In this document: in pieces, positions 22,869 to 31,038 of the stretch
Layout of the letters: each line of letters opens with the position of its first letter
Position numbering within the stretch: the first letter of the stretch is position 1
Translations under genes and position numbers: made by a program
Source of the DNA: Gammaproteobacteria bacterium
GTDB taxonomy: Bacteria; Pseudomonadota; Gammaproteobacteria; Pseudomonadales; Halieaceae
DNA: 35,308 bases
Assembly (NCBI GenBank): GCA_030431585.1
Contig: JAUIIQ010000010.1
Location: 1-35,308 of the forward strand
Direction of reading: 5' to 3'
Notes under the pieces: model-generated
Database searches by the model: none
What the model was told of the DNA's origin: nothing
Seen by the model: only the letters and a program-made list of their open reading frames with translations

Positions 22869-23044
22869 GCGAAAGGACACGCCTTGTTTTTGTATTGCCC
22901 GCAATTGAATCACAGGGCCAAAACAGCAACCAGAATTTTTGCCCAAAAAGTGGAGATATACAGGCTTGGGGTTTTCTTCGCTTTGGCCGATACTGTGTCC
23001 ACCGGTGCAGTGGCGCCAGATAAGGGAAAAGGTGTGTCAGATTC

Positions 23045-25375
23045 GTGGTGACAATAGCCGGAAAAATTAATGCCCTGGTTATTGCTATTGTCCTCACCAT
23101 GAGCGTGTTGGTCAGTGGCTTTTCCAGTATCCGCGACTATCGTCTGGAACGTGATCGCGTGATAGAGCAGCTCACTGCAGAAGCCAGCACCAGCGCGGAT
23201 GTCGCGTTCTACCTGTTTTTTGACGCACGGGAGTCGCTGGCCGTTGCCGTGACCGACCTGCTGCAGAGCCAGGCCGTGCATTATGCGGCGGTCTACGATG
23301 CTGGCGGAAACGCGGTGTTGCGTGAACCGGCGGATGCGCCGGCTGCAATCGGGTTTGAGGAACTGCGCCAGGGCCTGGGGCAGGCCGACAGTGGTTTTGT
23401 CAGCCTTGACAACGAAGGCAACGCAACCAGTTCAGGCCTGCTCAGTGCCGTGCTCGCTACCTTCCCGGACAGGGATCGATACTACCAGCTCACCCTGCCG
23501 GTCATCTCTGCTGTCAATCCTATGCTGGATAACGTCAGCCAGGAGGACTTCCTGGTGGCGACCGCCAGGCCCGCAGCTGAAAAGGCACGCCATGTCATCG
23601 GTTACCTGCAGTTGGCAGTGAGTCAGCGCGAGTTGCTGCTGCAAGTGCTTCCCGGGATTTTTCTTGTTGTTGCCGCCTGCCTGGTGTTTGCGACGCTATG
23701 CCTCTTTTTCAGCCTGAGTTTTACCCGGCGTATTACCACGCCAATCTCTCGCCTGGCGAAAGTGGCGGAAGGAATTTCCTCAGGCCAGCTGGAGGAGCCT
23801 GTCAGGGTCAGTGGCAGCGGAGAAGTGCGCGATATTGCCAACATTATCAACAAGGTGATTGCTGATGTAAGCTCTTACAAGAAAGAGCGGGACGTGGATC
23901 ATCAGCTTCTGTCCATGAAGGTTGAAGAGCGCACCGTGCAGCTGTCGCGGCGCAACGAAGAGCTCAACCGGGCTGTCAGGCAGGTTACCAAAACCAAAAA
24001 CCGTCTGCGTCAGATGGCCTACTATGATGCGCTCACTTCATTGCCCAATCGGCGCCTGTTTACTGAGCAGCTCTCTCTTTTACTGAAATTGTCAAAGCGT
24101 AATTCGCAGATGCTGGCGTTGCTTTTTCTGGACCTGGATAATTTTAAACGCATCAATGATTCACTGGGGCACAGTGCTGGCGACCTGCTGTTGCGGGAGG
24201 TGGGGCTGCGCTTGTCCGGTTGTGTGCGTGAGAGCGATGTAGTGGCTCACTACGTGGATAACACGGCGAAGATTGATGTCTCGCGTCTCGGCGGAGACGA
24301 GTTCACCGTGGTACTGAATCAGGTGGACAAGGCTGAATCCGTGGAGATGGTTGCCGACCGCCTGATGGCCGCGTTGACTGAACCCATGTTGATTGATGGG
24401 CATGAGCTTGTGGTGACGCCCAGTATCGGCATTGCACTGGCGCCGGACCACGCCGAAGACGTGGAAGGGCTGTTGCGCTGTGCCGATACCGCCATGTATC
24501 ACGCCAAGTCGTCCGGCAAGGCGGCCTACCGGTTTTACGACAATGCCCTGGAAGAAACGGGTCTTGAGCGGCTGGCGCTGGAGAACGACCTGCGCAAGGC
24601 CATCGAGCAAAATGAGCTGGTTTTGTTCTATCAGCCCCAGGTGGATACGCAGAGCGGAAAGGTAGTGGGTGCGGAAGCGCTGATGCGCTGGCGGCACCCG
24701 GAGCAGGGGCTTATTCCCCCGTTCCGGTTCATCCCCCTGGCCGAGGAGATGGGACTGATCGGCGAGATGGGGGAGTGGACCCTGCGGGAGGCCTGTAATC
24801 AGGTGAAGAAATTTGCCGCTCAGGGTGTAGTGCTGCCAAAAGTTGCGGTGAACGTATCGGCACTGCAATTCACCCCGAGTTTCAGCCGTAAGGTGAAGGC
24901 AATATTGGAAGAGACCGGAGTAGACCCGGGGGTGCTGGAGCTGGAACTTACAGAGGGCGTGGTGATGGGCGATACCAGCAGCTCAGTGCAGGCCCTGGGG
25001 GAGCTGCGTGACCTGGGCGTGAGCCTTTCCATTGATGATTTTGGCACGGGCTACTCTTCACTGAGTTACCTTAGCCGTTTCCCACTGGATGAGCTGAAGA
25101 TTGACCGCAGTTTTGTCGTCGACGCGATAGAGAGTAAAGAGGGCGCCAGCCTTGTGCGCGCCATTATCGCGATGGCGCAGGGACTAGGGCTGAAACTGGT
25201 GGCTGAAGGAGTTGAGACTCTGGAACAGTATGATTTTATGACCGGCAACGGTGCGACGGTTATCCAGGGGTACCTGTTCAGTCCGCCGGTGCCCGCTGAA
25301 GAACTGGTGCCACTGTTGTCACCGTGGCACTTCCATGAGCAGATTCAGGGCCTGGAGGGTAATATCGAGCGCTGA
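23045..25375 (+). CDS. Membrane-bound GGDEF-EAL protein (c-di-GMP turnover)
   Basis: 776 residues. Transmembrane segments at about 8-26 and 200-222 enclose a periplasmic sensor region. A HAMP domain (about 225-277) and a coiled coil (about 280-325) lead to GGDEF (416-420, LGGDEF) and EAL (E544-A545-L546) domains. The EAL signature loop DDFGTGYSS starts at D664, and LVAEGVET is also present. Both catalytic motifs are intact, so the protein could make and degrade c-di-GMP; one activity usually dominates. Between RESDVVA and the GGDEF strand sits an extra stretch of about 12 residues (HYVDNTAKIDVS) not found in typical domains, near the usual inhibitory site. The start is GTG 23045 or 23048 behind an AAAGGTG ribosome site. 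Proximity to the chemosensory operon suggests a role in surface behaviour. Confidence 0.93.
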   Translation: MVTIAGKINALVIAIVLTMSVLVSGFSSIRDYRLERDRVIEQLTAEASTSADVAFYLFFDARESLAVAVTDLLQSQAVHYAAVYDAGGNAVLREPADAPAAIGFEELRQGLGQADSGFVSLDNEGNATSSGLLSAVLATFPDRDRYYQLTLPVISAVNPMLDNVSQEDFLVATARPAAEKARHVIGYLQLAVSQRELLLQVLPGIFLVVAACLVFATLCLFFSLSFTRRITTPISRLAKVAEGISSGQLEEPVRVSGSGEVRDIANIINKVIADVSSYKKERDVDHQLLSMKVEERTVQLSRRNEELNRAVRQVTKTKNRLRQMAYYDALTSLPNRRLFTEQLSLLLKLSKRNSQMLALLFLDLDNFKRINDSLGHSAGDLLLREVGLRLSGCVRESDVVAHYVDNTAKIDVSRLGGDEFTVVLNQVDKAESVEMVADRLMAALTEPMLIDGHELVVTPSIGIALAPDHAEDVEGLLRCADTAMYHAKSSGKAAYRFYDNALEETGLERLALENDLRKAIEQNELVLFYQPQVDTQSGKVVGAEALMRWRHPEQGLIPPFRFIPLAEEMGLIGEMGEWTLREACNQVKKFAAQGVVLPKVAVNVSALQFTPSFSRKVKAILEETGVDPGVLELELTEGVVMGDTSSSVQALGELRDLGVSLSIDDFGTGYSSLSYLSRFPLDELKIDRSFVVDAIESKEGASLVRAIIAMAQGLGLKLVAEGVETLEQYDFMTGNGATVIQGYLFSPPVPAEELVPLLSPWHFHEQIQGLEGNIER

Positions 25376-25385
25376 GCCGCCTGCC

Positions 25386-25724
25386 TTATCCCCAGTAGGC
25401 TTTCATTGACCTGACCTTGCCCTGATCATCAAATTCGAAGACATCAATGGGCGCAATCTCCATACCCGGCATGATGACCTTGAAAGGGAAGGCCACTGTG
25501 TTTCCCGCGCAGCGCACGTCACCGGTGAGTTCCAGCTTTGCGCCCGAGGCCAGTGCGCCTTCGTAAAAGCCAAGAATGGCAGCTAAACCAACATGCGGCT
25601 CGCTGCCCACGGGGTCCTCAACTACTGCATCTTCTGCGTAGATGTCGCGAATGATGTCCAGATCTGCTTTCTCAAAGGCTTCCACGTAGCGGTGAACCAC
25701 CGCGATCTTTGCTTCGTTATCCAT
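25386..25724 (-). CDS. Steroid delta-isomerase (ketosteroid isomerase)
   Basis: 112 residues from ATG 25724, with GGGAAG upstream; a longer frame to 25820 adds an unrelated, cysteine-containing tail. The sequence matches classic delta5-3-ketosteroid isomerase along its length. The catalytic Tyr is at position 13 (HRYVEAF), the proton-shuttling Asp at 37 in EDPVGSEP, and the oxyanion-hole Asp at 94 in APIDVF. The enzyme moves the C5-C6 double bond of delta5-3-ketosteroids into conjugation, an early step in sterol and androgen breakdown. It is the last gene of a minus-strand operon with two acyl-CoA dehydrogenases (25-base gap), which supports a steroid pathway. Conservation of all three catalytic residues makes a generic SnoaL-like role less likely. 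Confidence 0.88.
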   Translation of the reverse strand: MDNEAKIAVVHRYVEAFEKADLDIIRDIYAEDAVVEDPVGSEPHVGLAAILGFYEGALASGAKLELTGDVRCAGNTVAFPFKVIMPGMEIAPIDVFEFDDQGKVRSMKAYWG

Positions 25725-25749
25725 TACTTCCCGTCCTGTTGTTATCGTG

Positions 25750-26889
25750 TCAGTAGCCGCACAGTGTTGCATATCGGTCTTTGTGAAAGCCAGTATCGCC
25801 GAAGATCTGCATCGCGACACGGGCGCGTTTCAGGAAAAAACCGATCTCCAGTTCGTCGGTTACCCCAATGCCGCCGTGCATCTGCACCGCCTCATTGGTG
25901 ACCAGTTTCACCAGTTCGTTGAGTTTCGCCTTGGCCAGGCTGGCTAACAGTGGCAGCTGCTCCGGCGCATCGTCGACTGTAGACAGGGCCTGCAGCACAA
26001 CGGAGCGGCACAGCTCAAGCTCGGCCTGCATCTGTGCTGCGCGATGCTGCAAGCCCTGGAAGCTGCCTATCAGGGTACCGAACTGCTCGCGTTCCTTGAG
26101 ATAGGCTACCGTGCGCTCAAATGCTTCCAGCGCCAGACCCAGCATTTCTGCGGCGAGGGCTACGCGGCCGCGGTCCAGCACCTGCTCCAGTACCGCCCAT
26201 GCCTCGCCGGCCGGGCCCACCAGGGCGTCGCTGCTCACGCTTACCTGCTCGAACACAATATTGGCAGCATTGCGGCTGTCGGCCATGATGGTGCGCTGAA
26301 CGCTCACGCCGGGCGCATCCCGGGGAACCAAAAGCAGGCTCAGGCCCCGTTCGCTCTCTGCCTCACCGCTACTGCGTGCGACAACCAGCAGCTGATCGGC
26401 GCTGTGCCCGTCCACTACAAATGTTTTACGCCCATTCAGTACGATGTTGGCGCCTTCCGTGGTGGCGGTGGTGTTGATGTGAGTCGGCCGATGATGGTGT
26501 GATTCCTCGAGTGCCAGAGCAAGCGTCAGCTCCCCGGCCGCTACTTTCGGCAAGAGAGAGGATTTCTGTTTTTCACTGCCTGCCAGCAACAATGCCGACG
26601 CTCCAACGACGGCCGACGCAAGCAGTGGCGAGGCGGTGAGTGTGCGTCCGGTTTCTTCCATAACCACGCCCAGGCCAGTGAAGCCAAAGTCCAGACCGCC
26701 ATATTCCTCCGGCAGGATTATGCTGGCCCAGCCCAGCTCGGCCATCTGATGCCAGAGCTCTGAGCTGTAACCGGTGGGATCTTTGTCGTCGCGCAGTTTG
26801 CGCAGCGCTTCTACAGGTGCATTTGCGTTGAGGAACTCCCTCGCGGCGTCCCGCAGGAAGCGTTGTTCTTCGTTGAGTACCAGAGCCAT
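25750..26889 (-). CDS. Acyl-CoA dehydrogenase family protein (likely partner subunit)
   Basis: 379 residues from ATG 26889, with AGGA seven bases upstream; the TTG at 26895 is a poorer start. N-terminal helical, central beta and C-terminal helical domains of the acyl-CoA dehydrogenase fold are present, including PEEYGGLDFGFTGLGVVMEE and QMHGGIGVTDELEIG. The flavin/substrate motif normally reading TEPxAGSD is replaced by LEESHHHRPTHI, so this subunit alone may not bind FAD normally. It starts nine bases after a second acyl-CoA dehydrogenase gene. Such pairs form alpha2beta2 enzymes, for example the ChsE1-ChsE2 (FadE28-FadE29) type acting on steroid side chains in actinobacteria. The neighbouring ketosteroid isomerase gene supports that reading. 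Confidence 0.88.
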   Translation of the reverse strand: MALVLNEEQRFLRDAAREFLNANAPVEALRKLRDDKDPTGYSSELWHQMAELGWASIILPEEYGGLDFGFTGLGVVMEETGRTLTASPLLASAVVGASALLLAGSEKQKSSLLPKVAAGELTLALALEESHHHRPTHINTTATTEGANIVLNGRKTFVVDGHSADQLLVVARSSGEAESERGLSLLLVPRDAPGVSVQRTIMADSRNAANIVFEQVSVSSDALVGPAGEAWAVLEQVLDRGRVALAAEMLGLALEAFERTVAYLKEREQFGTLIGSFQGLQHRAAQMQAELELCRSVVLQALSTVDDAPEQLPLLASLAKAKLNELVKLVTNEAVQMHGGIGVTDELEIGFFLKRARVAMQIFGDTGFHKDRYATLCGY

Positions 26890-26898
26890 GTTCAATTC

Positions 26899-28113
26899 CT
26901 AAGACTGGGGCAGTTGCAGGACGTTTTTGGCGATCACGTTCAGCTGGATTTCCGATGTGCCTCCGGCAATGGTCATCGCCTTGGACATGGCCCAGAGGCG
27001 CAGCGTGTCCAGCTCTGCCTGCGAAAACCCCTCGCCTTCCCATCCCAGCCCCTGGCTACCCAGAATTGCCAGCAGCAGTTCGCTCTTGGTTTTCTCCGCT
27101 TCTGTGCCCACGTATTTCATCACCAGCGGCGCTGCACTGCGGGTGTCGGCCAGCTTTTCCTCGAAGGTGCGAAAGTGAGTGAGGCCTATGGCGTGCATGG
27201 TCATGTCATAGTCAACCAGATCTGCGCGCAGCTGCGCGTCAGCGATCTTGCCGTCCACCATGTCCAGGTACTGGCGTGCCGCCGCACTGGGCACCAGTAC
27301 TTCGCGGGGCGACTCGCTGCCCAGCTCCGACATCAACTTGCGCTCATGGACGAGCAGGGCCTTGGCGACGCTCCAGCCCTGGTTGAGTTCTCCCACCAGG
27401 TTGGACTTGGGGACTTTTACGTTGTCAAAGAAGGTTTGGCAGAATTCCGACTCGCCGCTGATCAGTTCGATGGGCGTGGTGGTAACGCCGGGATCATCCA
27501 TGTCGATCAGCAGAAAAGAAATGCCCTCCTGGTTCTTGGCGTTGGGGTCTGTGCGCACCAGGCAGAAGATCCAGTCGCTTTTATCCGCAGCGGTCGTCCA
27601 GATCTTGCTGCCATTGACCAGGAAGTGATCGCCCTGGTCTTCAGCCTTGCATTGCAGGCTGGCGAGGTCAGAGCCGGAGCCAGGTTCGGAGTAGCCCTGG
27701 CACCAGCGAACTTCGCCGTTGATAATCGCAGGGATGTGTTGCTGCTTCTGTTCTTCGTTCCCGAACTCCAGCAGCGCCGGGCCAAGCATCCATATGCCCA
27801 GGCTGTACAACGGAGTGCGCGCCCGCACAGCTTTCATTTCCTCTTTGATGATCTTGGCGTGCTGCGGGGTCAGGCCGCCGCCGCCATACTCGGTGGGCCA
27901 TTCAGGGCAAATCCAACCCTTGTCACGCATCCGCTCGAACCACAGTTGTGCGTCTGCGCTGGGGAATCGGGCGTTGCGACCGCCGTAGTACTGGTCTTCG
28001 GCCTGCATCGGCTGGCGTTGTGATTCAGGGCAGTTTGTCTCCAGCCATTGGCGTGCTTCACTGCGAAACTGGTCGAGGTCCTGCAAAACATCTCTCCTGA
28101 TGGGGGCGGTCAT
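26899..28113 (-). CDS. Acyl-CoA dehydrogenase (FAD-binding subunit)
   Basis: 404 residues from ATG 28113, with GGAGAG upstream. It carries PEWPTEYGGGGL, the flavin/substrate motif GYSEPGSGSDLASL and the C-terminal AGGTSEIQLNVIAKNV helix. The motif that in medium-chain enzymes holds the catalytic glutamate before G-T reads AGGTSEI here, so the base must come from elsewhere, as in several steroid-type and isovaleryl-type dehydrogenases. It is the first gene of the minus-strand operon, followed by the partner dehydrogenase and the ketosteroid isomerase, and is divergent from the short-chain dehydrogenase. It probably oxidises a bulky acyl-CoA such as a steroid side-chain or ring-derived thioester. 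Substrate assignment is inference from the neighbours. Confidence 0.9.
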   Translation of the reverse strand: MTAPIRRDVLQDLDQFRSEARQWLETNCPESQRQPMQAEDQYYGGRNARFPSADAQLWFERMRDKGWICPEWPTEYGGGGLTPQHAKIIKEEMKAVRARTPLYSLGIWMLGPALLEFGNEEQKQQHIPAIINGEVRWCQGYSEPGSGSDLASLQCKAEDQGDHFLVNGSKIWTTAADKSDWIFCLVRTDPNAKNQEGISFLLIDMDDPGVTTTPIELISGESEFCQTFFDNVKVPKSNLVGELNQGWSVAKALLVHERKLMSELGSESPREVLVPSAAARQYLDMVDGKIADAQLRADLVDYDMTMHAIGLTHFRTFEEKLADTRSAAPLVMKYVGTEAEKTKSELLLAILGSQGLGWEGEGFSQAELDTLRLWAMSKAMTIAGGTSEIQLNVIAKNVLQLPQS

Positions 28114-28198
28114 GGGCTCTCCGTGGGATGAGTGACAGAGGGCAGGGCAAGTGTAATCTCGCGGCAGGCCTCCTTGAAGCAGGCTCAGGGTACTCCCG

Positions 28199-28213
28199 TG
28201 CCATCACATGGCA
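28199..28213. promoter_or_regulatory. Palindromic candidate operator between divergent catabolic genes
   Basis: TGCCAT-CAC-ATGGCA is a perfect inverted repeat with six-base arms in the 252-base gap between the divergent dehydrogenase operon and the short-chain dehydrogenase gene. Its size and place fit a TetR-type or similar dimeric regulator acting on both sides. No regulator gene is adjacent, and the motif is not one I can assign to a named protein. Confidence 0.4.
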
Positions 28214-28307
28214 ATGGCTTAATAAGTCAGCCCGAATGACAATATGCGACAGCAGGGCAATTGTGAGTGATCCAGTGCCAGAGGTTCACTGCCGCATACC
28301 GCCGGGT

Positions 28308-28336
28308 TTGACCGTGGGGCTCCATCTGGGCATATT
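28308..28336 (+). promoter_or_regulatory. Candidate promoter for the short-chain dehydrogenase
   Basis: TTGACC (28308-28313, 5 of 6) and CATATT (28331-28336, 4 of 6) at 17-base spacing lie just upstream of the gene, with a start near 28343 and a short leader ending in AAAGGGGAAAG. The palindrome at 28199-28213 lies about 95 bases before the -35. Confidence 0.45.
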
Positions 28337-28365
28337 CAAGCCTCTGATTATAAAGGGGAAAGCGA

Positions 28366-29115
28366 ATGCAGCGACTGCTGAATAAGGTCGTCCTGGTAAC
28401 CGGGGCGGGCAATGGTATAGGGCGCGCCAGCGCGTTGCGGGCAAGCGCTGAGGGCGCTGCTGTCTGCTGTGTGGATATCGACGCAGCCGCGCTCGATGCG
28501 CTGGCCGCAGAGATCGTTGAAGGAGGTGGCGAAGCGCTGGCTCAACCTTGCGATATCAGCGATGAGAGTTCGGTGAAAGCCTGCGTCGCGGCCTGTGTTG
28601 CCCGCTTTGGTGGTATTGACGCCGTGGTGAACATGGCCGGGGTATTACGTTTTGCTGACACCGGAGAAATGACGCTGGAGCAGTGGCAGCGGGTAATAGA
28701 CATCAATCTCACCGGTACCATGCTCCTGACGCGTGAAGTATTGCCACAGCTGATAGAGCGCAGCGGGAGTATCGTGAATGCGGCGTCCACTGCCGCCCTG
28801 GCCGGCCTGCCCTGCGGTGCTGCCTATGCCGCGAGTAAAGGTGGCGTGCTGGCGTTTACGCGCAGTATCGCGGTGGAATACGCCAAGCGCGGTGTGCGCG
28901 CCAACTGTGTATGCCCCGGCGATATCAAAACCGGGATGACCAGCGGCGTCGACTTCCCCGAGTCCATGGATTTTAGCCTGATGCCGCGCATATCTTCCCT
29001 CACGGGACCCAAAGGTCCGGAAGTAGTGTCCGGCGTCATTGCCATGCTGATCTCGGACGATGGTGCGCACATCACCGGCGAGGACATAAGGGTAGACGGC
29101 GGTACGTTATCCTGA
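28366..29115 (+). CDS. Short-chain dehydrogenase/reductase (SDR), NAD-type
   Basis: 249 residues, the classical SDR length. The Rossmann motif TGAGNGIG (12-19), the NNAG-equivalent (N89-M-A-G) and the catalytic set N114, S141, Y154 and K158 (YAASK) are all visible. An aspartate at the end of the second strand (D37 in CCVDID) points to NAD rather than NADP. The C-terminal GEDIRVDGGTLS is typical of the family. The ATG has an AAAGGGGAAAG ribosome site. The substrate cannot be read directly; divergence from a ketosteroid isomerase and acyl-CoA dehydrogenase operon suggests oxidation of a hydroxysteroid or a beta-hydroxyacyl intermediate. It converges with the protease gene, 13 bases from its stop. 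Confidence 0.92.
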   Translation: MQRLLNKVVLVTGAGNGIGRASALRASAEGAAVCCVDIDAAALDALAAEIVEGGGEALAQPCDISDESSVKACVAACVARFGGIDAVVNMAGVLRFADTGEMTLEQWQRVIDINLTGTMLLTREVLPQLIERSGSIVNAASTAALAGLPCGAAYAASKGGVLAFTRSIAVEYAKRGVRANCVCPGDIKTGMTSGVDFPESMDFSLMPRISSLTGPKGPEVVSGVIAMLISDDGAHITGEDIRVDGGTLS

Positions 29116-29128
29116 GCCGGAGCTTCAC

Positions 29129-30181
29129 TCACTGTGACTCAACCAGGGTGACTTCGAAGCTCATGTCCTGGTCTTTACGTCGTGTCCTGATAGTGACGGA
29201 GTCGCCGGGCTTGTAGTTCTCCATCGCACTGAGGTAGTCATCATTGGAACGAATATCCTGTCCATTGATAGCGGTAATGATGTCGCCCAGTTCCACTTCC
29301 AGGCGCGATACCCGGCGTGCTCCCTTCATGCCGGCATTCGCTGCCGGCAGGCCGGGGTACACATGCACCACGGGAACGCCCTTGATGCGGTAGCGACGGA
29401 TCCAGCTGTCGCTTGCGAGTTCTACCCCGATAATGGGATTGAGGATTTTTCCGTAGGCAATGAGTTGCGGGACCACATCCTTTACCGTGTTGACCGGAAT
29501 GGCAAAGCCGATACCCGCGCTGGCTCCGCTGGGGCTGAAAATTGCCGTGTTGACGCCGATCAGTTGCCCCAGGGAATTGAGTAAGGGCCCCCCCGAATTC
29601 CCCGGGTTGATGGCGGCATCGGTCTGGATAACGCCGCGTATGGTGCGGCCGCCAGGCGCCTGTATCTCTCGCCCCAGGGCGCTGACCACGCCCGTGGTCA
29701 GCGTTGTGTCCAGGCCGAAGGGGTTGCCTATTGCCAGTACCTTGCGTCCTACCGAAAGTTCGGATGAATCACCCAGCGGCAGGCTCTGCAGGTCATCCGG
29801 TGGCTCTTTCAGGCGTAACACTGCAAGGTCTTTTTCCGGTGCTACACCGATAACCTGGGCTTCATACTCCTGCTGATTGCCCAGGGTAACCAGCAGCCGA
29901 TGGGCGCCGGCGATCACATGGTAGTTGGTAACCACCAGCCCGTTTTCGCTCCAGATAAAGCCGCTACCCGAGCCCCTGGGTATCTCCTGAACATTTAGCG
30001 AGAACAGGTCTCGCCTCAGGGCGGTATTGGTGACATAGACAACGGATGGGCTGGCTTTGCCGAAGATTTCAGTTGTGTTGGCCTCCTCTTCTGTCGCGAA
30101 GCTGAGGTAGTCGACGGGGCTGGCGATGGCCACCAGCGGCCAGCAAAGCAGCAGGCAAATGGTCAGGGCGGTGCGAGTCAT
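29129..30181 (-). CDS. HtrA/Deg-family serine protease with one PDZ domain
   Basis: 350 residues from ATG 30181, preferred over the ATG at 30187 because its spacing from the AGG ribosome site is better. An N-terminal signal sequence (ALTICLLLCWPLVAIAS) sends it to the periplasm or anchors it. The chymotrypsin-like domain has the full triad H88 (TNYHVI), D118 (EKDLAVL) and S196 (GNSGGPL), and TDAAINPGNSGG is a family hallmark. A single PDZ domain (about 245-345, with GDIITAINGQDI) follows. One PDZ domain and a membrane-proximal N-terminus make it more DegS-like than DegP-like, although DegS usually stands beside DegQ. A housekeeping protein-quality role is likely. It lies nine bases after the DUF1499 gene and is probably co-transcribed with it. 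Confidence 0.92.
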   Translation of the reverse strand: MTRTALTICLLLCWPLVAIASPVDYLSFATEEEANTTEIFGKASPSVVYVTNTALRRDLFSLNVQEIPRGSGSGFIWSENGLVVTNYHVIAGAHRLLVTLGNQQEYEAQVIGVAPEKDLAVLRLKEPPDDLQSLPLGDSSELSVGRKVLAIGNPFGLDTTLTTGVVSALGREIQAPGGRTIRGVIQTDAAINPGNSGGPLLNSLGQLIGVNTAIFSPSGASAGIGFAIPVNTVKDVVPQLIAYGKILNPIIGVELASDSWIRRYRIKGVPVVHVYPGLPAANAGMKGARRVSRLEVELGDIITAINGQDIRSNDDYLSAMENYKPGDSVTIRTRRKDQDMSFEVTLVESQ

Positions 30182-30190
30182 TACCATCGC

Positions 30191-30907
30191 CTAACGTTTG
30201 AATGCATCCAGGAACTCGCGAATGCGGGCAGCGTTTGCGCCCAGATCGCTAACCCCGACACGAGACACGGAACGCAGGTCAACCAGTGTACCCCGTTCGT
30301 TCGTGCGCAGTCGGATGACGATATCGTCTTTGAAGCCCATTATTGCCGTGGTGTCTGTGGCTTCGATAATCCCGGCGTTGAGATCCTCATGAAATATCTC
30401 CCAGCCCAGCGCCTGCGCAGTGGCTTTGGCCTGCGCGAAAGCGTTCTCTATGCTGGCGTCTGTGACCAGAGTGTCGAGATCGCTGTAGGCCTCCTGCTGC
30501 GCTTTCAGGGTTTCGGCCACGATGTCGAGGCTGTTGCTGTTCTCCCCGCGCTGTTTCGGCGCTGCCACAAACCGGGGCGGATCAGCCGTGTCCGTGGTGA
30601 TATCGTGAATGGGTGGGTAGTTTCCGCCACCAAGCAGCGACAGCAGCAAGACGGTGCCGGGTACCGCGAACAGTGCGCGTTTGGCGATTGCGCTGCGCCA
30701 GGGCCGAAACTTTGGCAGCAACATCAGCACTGCTGCCAACAGCAGCAGCAACGCGGCCCCGAGGCAGCTGATGGCGTACAGCATCAGGCCCTGTTCCCAG
30801 GCGCCTCCCCGCACGGTTAGCACTGCGAGCGGGAGTGCCACCAGCAGGGTGAGAGTAAGATAGCCGATCCAGTTGATCAGCCTTGGTGTGGTTTCGCCAG
30901 TTGTCAT
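30191..30907 (-). CDS. DUF1499 family membrane protein
   Basis: 238 residues. Three N-terminal hydrophobic segments (about 12-30, 39-64 and 80-95) are followed by a soluble domain matching DUF1499: the entry stretch NYPPIHDITTDTADPPRF and the terminal half with GWEIFHEDLNAGIIEATDTT and DDIVIRLR-x-VDLRSVSRVG. The family is widespread in Proteobacteria and Cyanobacteria and has no established function. The ATG at 30907 has AAGGAC upstream. It forms a minus-strand unit with the protease gene and is divergent from the EthD-domain gene across 131 bases. Confidence 0.85.
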   Translation of the reverse strand: MTTGETTPRLINWIGYLTLTLLVALPLAVLTVRGGAWEQGLMLYAISCLGAALLLLLAAVLMLLPKFRPWRSAIAKRALFAVPGTVLLLSLLGGGNYPPIHDITTDTADPPRFVAAPKQRGENSNSLDIVAETLKAQQEAYSDLDTLVTDASIENAFAQAKATAQALGWEIFHEDLNAGIIEATDTTAIMGFKDDIVIRLRTNERGTLVDLRSVSRVGVSDLGANAARIREFLDAFKR

Positions 30908-31038
30908 AACAGAGTCCTTTTCAGCTGCGGGTACAAGAATACTACCCCCATGCCGTTCACGCGAGGCGATGCGTTGAGCCGCGTTGCGCTATTTGCTTTA
31001 CTGGTGGCCGCCAGCCATAAATTCAAGGATAAACAGCT

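Noticed and set aside
22869-23044. Promoters in the gap between the 176-residue gene and the GGDEF-EAL gene
   Set aside because: No hexamer pair with good spacing was found on either strand; nothing firm can be reported in this 176-base gap.
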